Source: OMOG01 sp041485845
GTDB lineage: Bacteria; Acidobacteriota; Terriglobia; Bryobacterales; Bryobacteraceae
Reading direction: 5' to 3'
NCBI GenBank assembly: GCA_041485845.1
Contig: JBGPKH010000346.1
Span: 1 to 9,364 of the forward strand
Length of the DNA: 9,364 nt
Part shown: one piece after another, positions 6,700 through 9,364 of the stretch
Layout: each line of letters opens with the position of its first letter
Numbering within the stretch: the first letter of the stretch is position 1
The notes under the pieces: generated by a model
Told to the model about the DNA's origin: nothing
The model's input: only the letters and a program-made list of their open reading frames with translations
Databases searched by the model: none
Translations under genes and position numbers: made by a program

Positions 6700-6758
6700 C
6701 CCCCGCTCCCACCATTCCCGCGCTCCCCCACTCCCCGCGCTCCCCCCACCATCCCCCC
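6700..6758 (-). promoter_or_regulatory. G-quadruplex-type motif between divergent promoters
   Basis: The - strand carries seven runs of three or more G (C-runs on + at 6700-6704, 6708-6710, 6717-6719, 6725-6729, 6733-6736, 6742-6747 and 6753-6758), separated by loops of 3 to 6 nt. Any four neighbouring runs meet the usual G3+N1-7 rule. The block fills the space where the -35 regions of both flanking genes should lie. Folding has not been shown; the motif is what the sequence permits. Confidence 0.55.
6704..6754 (+). repeat. three tandem copies of a 17-bp C-rich repeat
   Basis: Copies at 6704-6720, 6721-6737 and 6738-6754 all begin CGCTCCC and keep an exact 17-bp period (CGCTCCCACCATTCCCG, CGCTCCCCCACTCCCCG, CGCTCCCCCCACCATCC). 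They differ mainly in C-run length and at the central A/T bases. The repeat builds the G-run motif on the opposite strand. Confidence 0.65.
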
Positions 6759-6767
6759 TGGCGCTGT

Positions 6768-6773
6768 TAGACT
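6768..6773 (+). promoter_or_regulatory. -10 box of the kinase gene, leaderless arrangement
   Basis: TAGACT fits TAnnnT and resembles the TAGAAT before the VWA gene. It ends 8 nt before the ATG at 6782, the same spacing as on the opposite side. No ribosome binding site is visible between it and the ATG. Confidence 0.45.
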
Positions 6774-6781
6774 AGCGTCCA

Positions 6782-9124
6782 ATGACTCTGGCCACCGGCA
6801 CGCGATTGGGTCCTTACCAGATCACTGCCTCACTCGGCGCCGGCGGAATGGGGGAGGTCTACCAGGCCCGCGATTGCCGGCTGGACCGCGACGTGGCCGT
6901 CAAGGTGCTCCCCGGGCACCTGGCGAACGACCCCCAGGCGCTGGCCCGCTTCGAGCGCGAAGGCAAGGCCCTCGCCGCGCTTTCCCATCCCAACATCCTG
7001 GCTGTCTACGACGTCGGCACCGACCAGGGTATTTCTTTCGTCGTGACCGAATTGCTGTTGGGAGAAACACTTCGCAGCCGCCTGGCACGCGCTCCCATCG
7101 GCCACGCCAAAGCACTGGAAATCGGAGCAGCCGTGGCGGACGGCCTCGCCGCCGCGCATGCCAAAGGAATCATCCACCGGGATTTGAAGCCCGAGAACAT
7201 TTTTCTGACCTCCGACGGCCAGGTGAAGATCCTGGACTTCGGTCTCGCCCGCCCCCATTTGGACGCTGCCAACCAGGACCAGGCCGAAGCTGCCACGCGA
7301 ACCGAACCCGGGACCATCATGGGCACCGCCGGCTACATGTCTCCGGAGCAGGTGCGCGGTCAGCAGTCGGGCGCATCCGGCGACCTGTTCTCGCTCGGCT
7401 GCGTACTGTACGAGATGGCCACCGGCGAGCGAGCCTTCGCCCGGCCGACGGCGGCCGAGACCATGGTCGCGATCCTGAACGCCGACCCGCCGCGGATCGC
7501 CGGCACCGCAAGACAGATCCCTCCCGAACTGGATCGTCTGATCGCCCGCTGCCTGGAAAAGAATCCCGAGGCGCGCCAGCAGTCGGCTCGCGATCTCGCC
7601 TTCGCTCTGCGCGAGCTGTCGGGCAGCGGAGCGCGCTCGGAAGCCTTGCCGGCCTTAGCCGCCAGAAGCCAGCGCCGTGCCTACGCGATCGGGATGGCGG
7701 TGGCCGGAGCATTGGCCATCGCTCTGGGCCTGGCGTTTTTTCTGCTGTCGGGCGGTCGCGGCAAGGCCATCGAAACCCTGGCCGTCCTGCCGTTCGTCAA
7801 CGCCAGCCACGAACCCAACATGGAGTATCTCAGCGACGGCATCACCGACAGCATCACCAACAAACTGGCGCCTGTGGCCGGACTGCGGGTCACCGCGCGG
7901 AGCATGGTGTTCGCCTACAAGGGCAGCCAGGTCAATCCACAACAGGCCGGGCGGGAGCTCAAAGTCCGCGCCGTGCTCACCGGCAGCGTGGAGCAACGCA
8001 GCGACCTGCTGATTATCCGCGCCGAGCTGGTGGACGTTGCCGATGCCTCCCAGCTCTGGGGCGAGCAATACCAGAAGAAGCTCGACGACATCCTGGCGAT
8101 CGAGGCCGAGATCTCGCAGGAAATCTCGCAGAAGCTGCGCCTGAAACTGACCGGCGAGGATCGCGTGCGGCTGGCCAGGCGCGCAACAGAGAACACGGAG
8201 GCTTATCAGCTCTACCTCAAAGGCCGCTACTATTGGAACCAGAATACCCCCGAGGGGATGAGGAAGGGGGTCGAGTGCTTCCAGCAGGCCATCGACAAGG
8301 ACCCGGCTTATGCCCGGGCGTACTCGGGTCTCGCGGATGCTTACAGCAGTCTCGGCTTCATGGCCTACATGCCGTCGAAGGAGGCGTTTCCCAACGCCAG
8401 AGCCGCAGCCACCCGTGCCCTGGCGCTCGATGACACTCTCAGCGAAGCGCACAACTCGCTGGCTTCGGTTCGGTACCTCTATGATTGGGATTGGCCGGGG
8501 TCGGAGAAGGAAAGCAAGAGGGCCATCGAGCTCGACCCCGGTTACGCGACCGCGCACGACTTTTATAGTCACCTCCTGATCATGACCGGCCGGACCGCCG
8601 AAGCCATGACCGAGATCCGGCGCGCCCTGGCGCTCGATCCGGTCTCGGTGCGGGCCAACTCGAGGCTGGGAGTTCAACTCTACTTTGCGCGGCAGTTCGA
8701 CCAGGCGATCGAGCAGTTCCACAAGACGCTGGAGCTGGACCCCAACCACCCGATGACGCAGAACTATCTCGGCTTGGCATATCTGGCGAAGTCGATGTAT
8801 CCCGAAGCGATTGAAGTGATGAGAAAGCTTCCGGGGCCTCCCACCCGCCTCGCGCTCGCCTACGCGCAGGCCGGTCGCAGCGCCGAGGCGAAGAAGCTGG
8901 TTGATCGGTTGGAAGAGATCGCCAAAACCAACTACGTCTCCCCCGCCGATATGGCTTATGTGTATGCCGCGCTGGGCCAGGCGGACGCCGCGATGCGATG
9001 GCTGGAGAAGGCCTACGAGGCCCGTTCGCCGCCCATGGTTTTCCTGAAAATGGATCCCCGGGTCGACCGCCTCCGCGCCGATCCACGGTTCCAAGATCTG
9101 CTGCGCCGCGTGGGCCTGCCCTAG
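6782..9124 (+). CDS. transmembrane Ser/Thr protein kinase with TolB/FlgO-like domain and TPR repeats
   Basis: This gene encodes 780 residues. The kinase domain (about 12-279) is complete: glycine loop LGAGGMGEVY (18-27), catalytic lysine K41 in VAVK, helix-C glutamate probably E60, HRDLKPEN (132-139), DFG (152-154) and SPE (187-189). T178 and T182 in the activation loop are possible autophosphorylation sites. One membrane helix spans about 300-322. Residues 329-456 resemble the TolB/FlgO-like domain found in many such kinases and TPR cyclases (AVLPFVNAS, YLSDGITDSITNKLA, LTGSVEQ, DVADASQLWGEQY). The rest (about 473-770) is a run of TPR units (ECFQQAIDKDPAYARAYSGL, EQFHKTLELDPNHPMTQNYL and others), ending DPRFQDLLRRVGLP. 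The kinase would face the cytoplasm and the TPR part the periplasm, acting as sensor or partner-binding region. Targets are unknown. The ATG is chosen because the family's N-terminal GTRLGPYQI follows at once; no Shine-Dalgarno is visible. Confidence 0.94.
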   Translation: MTLATGTRLGPYQITASLGAGGMGEVYQARDCRLDRDVAVKVLPGHLANDPQALARFEREGKALAALSHPNILAVYDVGTDQGISFVVTELLLGETLRSRLARAPIGHAKALEIGAAVADGLAAAHAKGIIHRDLKPENIFLTSDGQVKILDFGLARPHLDAANQDQAEAATRTEPGTIMGTAGYMSPEQVRGQQSGASGDLFSLGCVLYEMATGERAFARPTAAETMVAILNADPPRIAGTARQIPPELDRLIARCLEKNPEARQQSARDLAFALRELSGSGARSEALPALAARSQRRAYAIGMAVAGALAIALGLAFFLLSGGRGKAIETLAVLPFVNASHEPNMEYLSDGITDSITNKLAPVAGLRVTARSMVFAYKGSQVNPQQAGRELKVRAVLTGSVEQRSDLLIIRAELVDVADASQLWGEQYQKKLDDILAIEAEISQEISQKLRLKLTGEDRVRLARRATENTEAYQLYLKGRYYWNQNTPEGMRKGVECFQQAIDKDPAYARAYSGLADAYSSLGFMAYMPSKEAFPNARAAATRALALDDTLSEAHNSLASVRYLYDWDWPGSEKESKRAIELDPGYATAHDFYSHLLIMTGRTAEAMTEIRRALALDPVSVRANSRLGVQLYFARQFDQAIEQFHKTLELDPNHPMTQNYLGLAYLAKSMYPEAIEVMRKLPGPPTRLALAYAQAGRSAEAKKLVDRLEEIAKTNYVSPADMAYVYAALGQADAAMRWLEKAYEARSPPMVFLKMDPRVDRLRADPRFQDLLRRVGLP

Positions 9125-9148
9125 CTCCTAGCGGGGCAGGTTGTCAAC

Positions 9149-9176
9149 CCGCGGCCGATAGACAATCGGTCTGCGG
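9149..9176 (+). terminator. hairpin downstream of the kinase gene, possible terminator
   Basis: Bases 9149-9159 pair with 9165-9176 across a 5-nt loop (AGACA). The stem has 11 pairs, including one G-U pair, with a single bulged T at 9172. It starts 25 nt after the kinase stop. Only a poor T-rich stretch follows (AAGTTTCTT), so it may terminate weakly or simply protect the mRNA end. Confidence 0.4.
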
Positions 9177-9210
9177 CCAAGTTTCTTACCCCATAATCAA
9201 GAGGAACACC

Positions 9211-9364
9211 ATGTCTGTCACACTTGGCGCCGTGGATTGGGCCATGCGCGTCACCCCGCCGGGCATCTCTGGGTGGAGAGGATCACTCACAACGCCCACG
9301 CCGCCGCGGCCGCCAGAACCGAGAGCCCGGGGAAGCGGCCTTCCTCGATGGTGGAAGAGGAAGA
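9211..9364 (+). CDS. possible start of a + strand gene running off the edge
   Basis: An ATG at 9211 has AGAGGAA just upstream (GAGG at 9201-9204, 6-nt spacer) and stays open for 51 codons to the window end. The first 20 codons have high-GC third positions (MSVTLGAVDWAMRV), but the later part is rich in Pro and Arg with poor codon use and looks like non-coding translation. It overlaps a competing - strand frame at 9287-9364. Nothing in the product is recognisable. Confidence 0.2.
   Translation, partial: MSVTLGAVDWAMRVTPPGISGWRGSLTTPTPPRPPEPRARGSGLPRWWKRK
9287..9364 (-). CDS. possible C-terminal end of a - strand membrane protein (partial)
   Basis: A frame entering from the right edge on the - strand runs to TGA at 9287-9289. 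It encodes 25 residues ending EEGRFPGLSVLAAAAAWAL, which resembles a final membrane helix. Third codon positions are mostly G or C, as in the other genes here, and more so than in the overlapping + strand frame. The gene would converge on the kinase gene, with the hairpin at 9149-9176 between them. The fragment is too short to assign a family. Confidence 0.35.
   Translation of the reverse strand, partial: SSSSTIEEGRFPGLSVLAAAAAWAL

Noticed and set aside
5656..8433. 925-residue open frame on the + strand crossing the oxidoreductase and kinase genes
   Set aside because: It runs antisense through one well-supported gene and out of frame through another. The product is Arg/Pro/His-rich and has no recognisable domain.
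1..9364. Defence island, phage, CRISPR or biosynthetic cluster
   Set aside because: No nuclease, transposase, integrase, repeat-spacer array or synthase motif was found. The genes alternate in strand and match ordinary chromosomal families of Acidobacteriota.

Overview
The window looks like a chromosomal segment of a GC-rich Acidobacteriota bacterium, most like the Solibacter/Bryobacter group. That assignment is an inference from gene content. It rests on a long Oar-like TonB-dependent receptor with an N-terminal carboxypeptidase-regulatory-like domain, a secreted VWA protein of the acidobacterial VWFA-related type, and a Ser/Thr kinase fused through one membrane helix to a TolB/FlgO-like domain and TPRs. 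All three are strongly expanded in those genomes. No rRNA, tRNA, CRISPR array, transposase or phage gene was seen.

Layout, left to right. Positions 1-150 hold what may be the 3' end of a + strand gene whose reading frame is unclear. Positions 178-3888 (-) hold one TonB-dependent receptor gene of 1236 codons, cut by a single in-frame TAG at codon 766 (1591-1593). The frame stays open and family-like on both sides. A 155-nt divergent intergenic region (3889-4043) carries a palindrome in the receptor leader and a good -10 box for the next gene. Positions 4044-5561 (+) encode a secreted VWA-domain protein. Its stop codon lies 1 nt from the stop of the convergent gene at 5563-6678 (-), which encodes a Tat-exported FAD oxidoreductase of the D-amino-acid oxidase superfamily. 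A 103-nt divergent region (6679-6781) separates that gene from the kinase gene at 6782-9124 (+). Positions 9125-9364 hold a hairpin and weak coding evidence running off the right edge.

The two most notable observations are these. First, the oxidoreductase has the C-terminal signature of D-amino-acid oxidases placed before its FAD-binding Rossmann motif, so its sequence order is circularly permuted. Second, the oxidoreductase/kinase intergenic region contains a 17-bp tandem repeat that forms a G-quadruplex-type motif. It lies between two mirror-image promoters whose -10 boxes end exactly 8 nt before each ATG, which suggests leaderless transcripts.

The genes do not form an operon: they alternate in strand, so each is probably transcribed separately. 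A common theme is the cell envelope (outer-membrane uptake, secreted protein, exported oxidoreductase, membrane-spanning kinase), but the sequence does not show a shared pathway. I found no convincing new multi-gene system.
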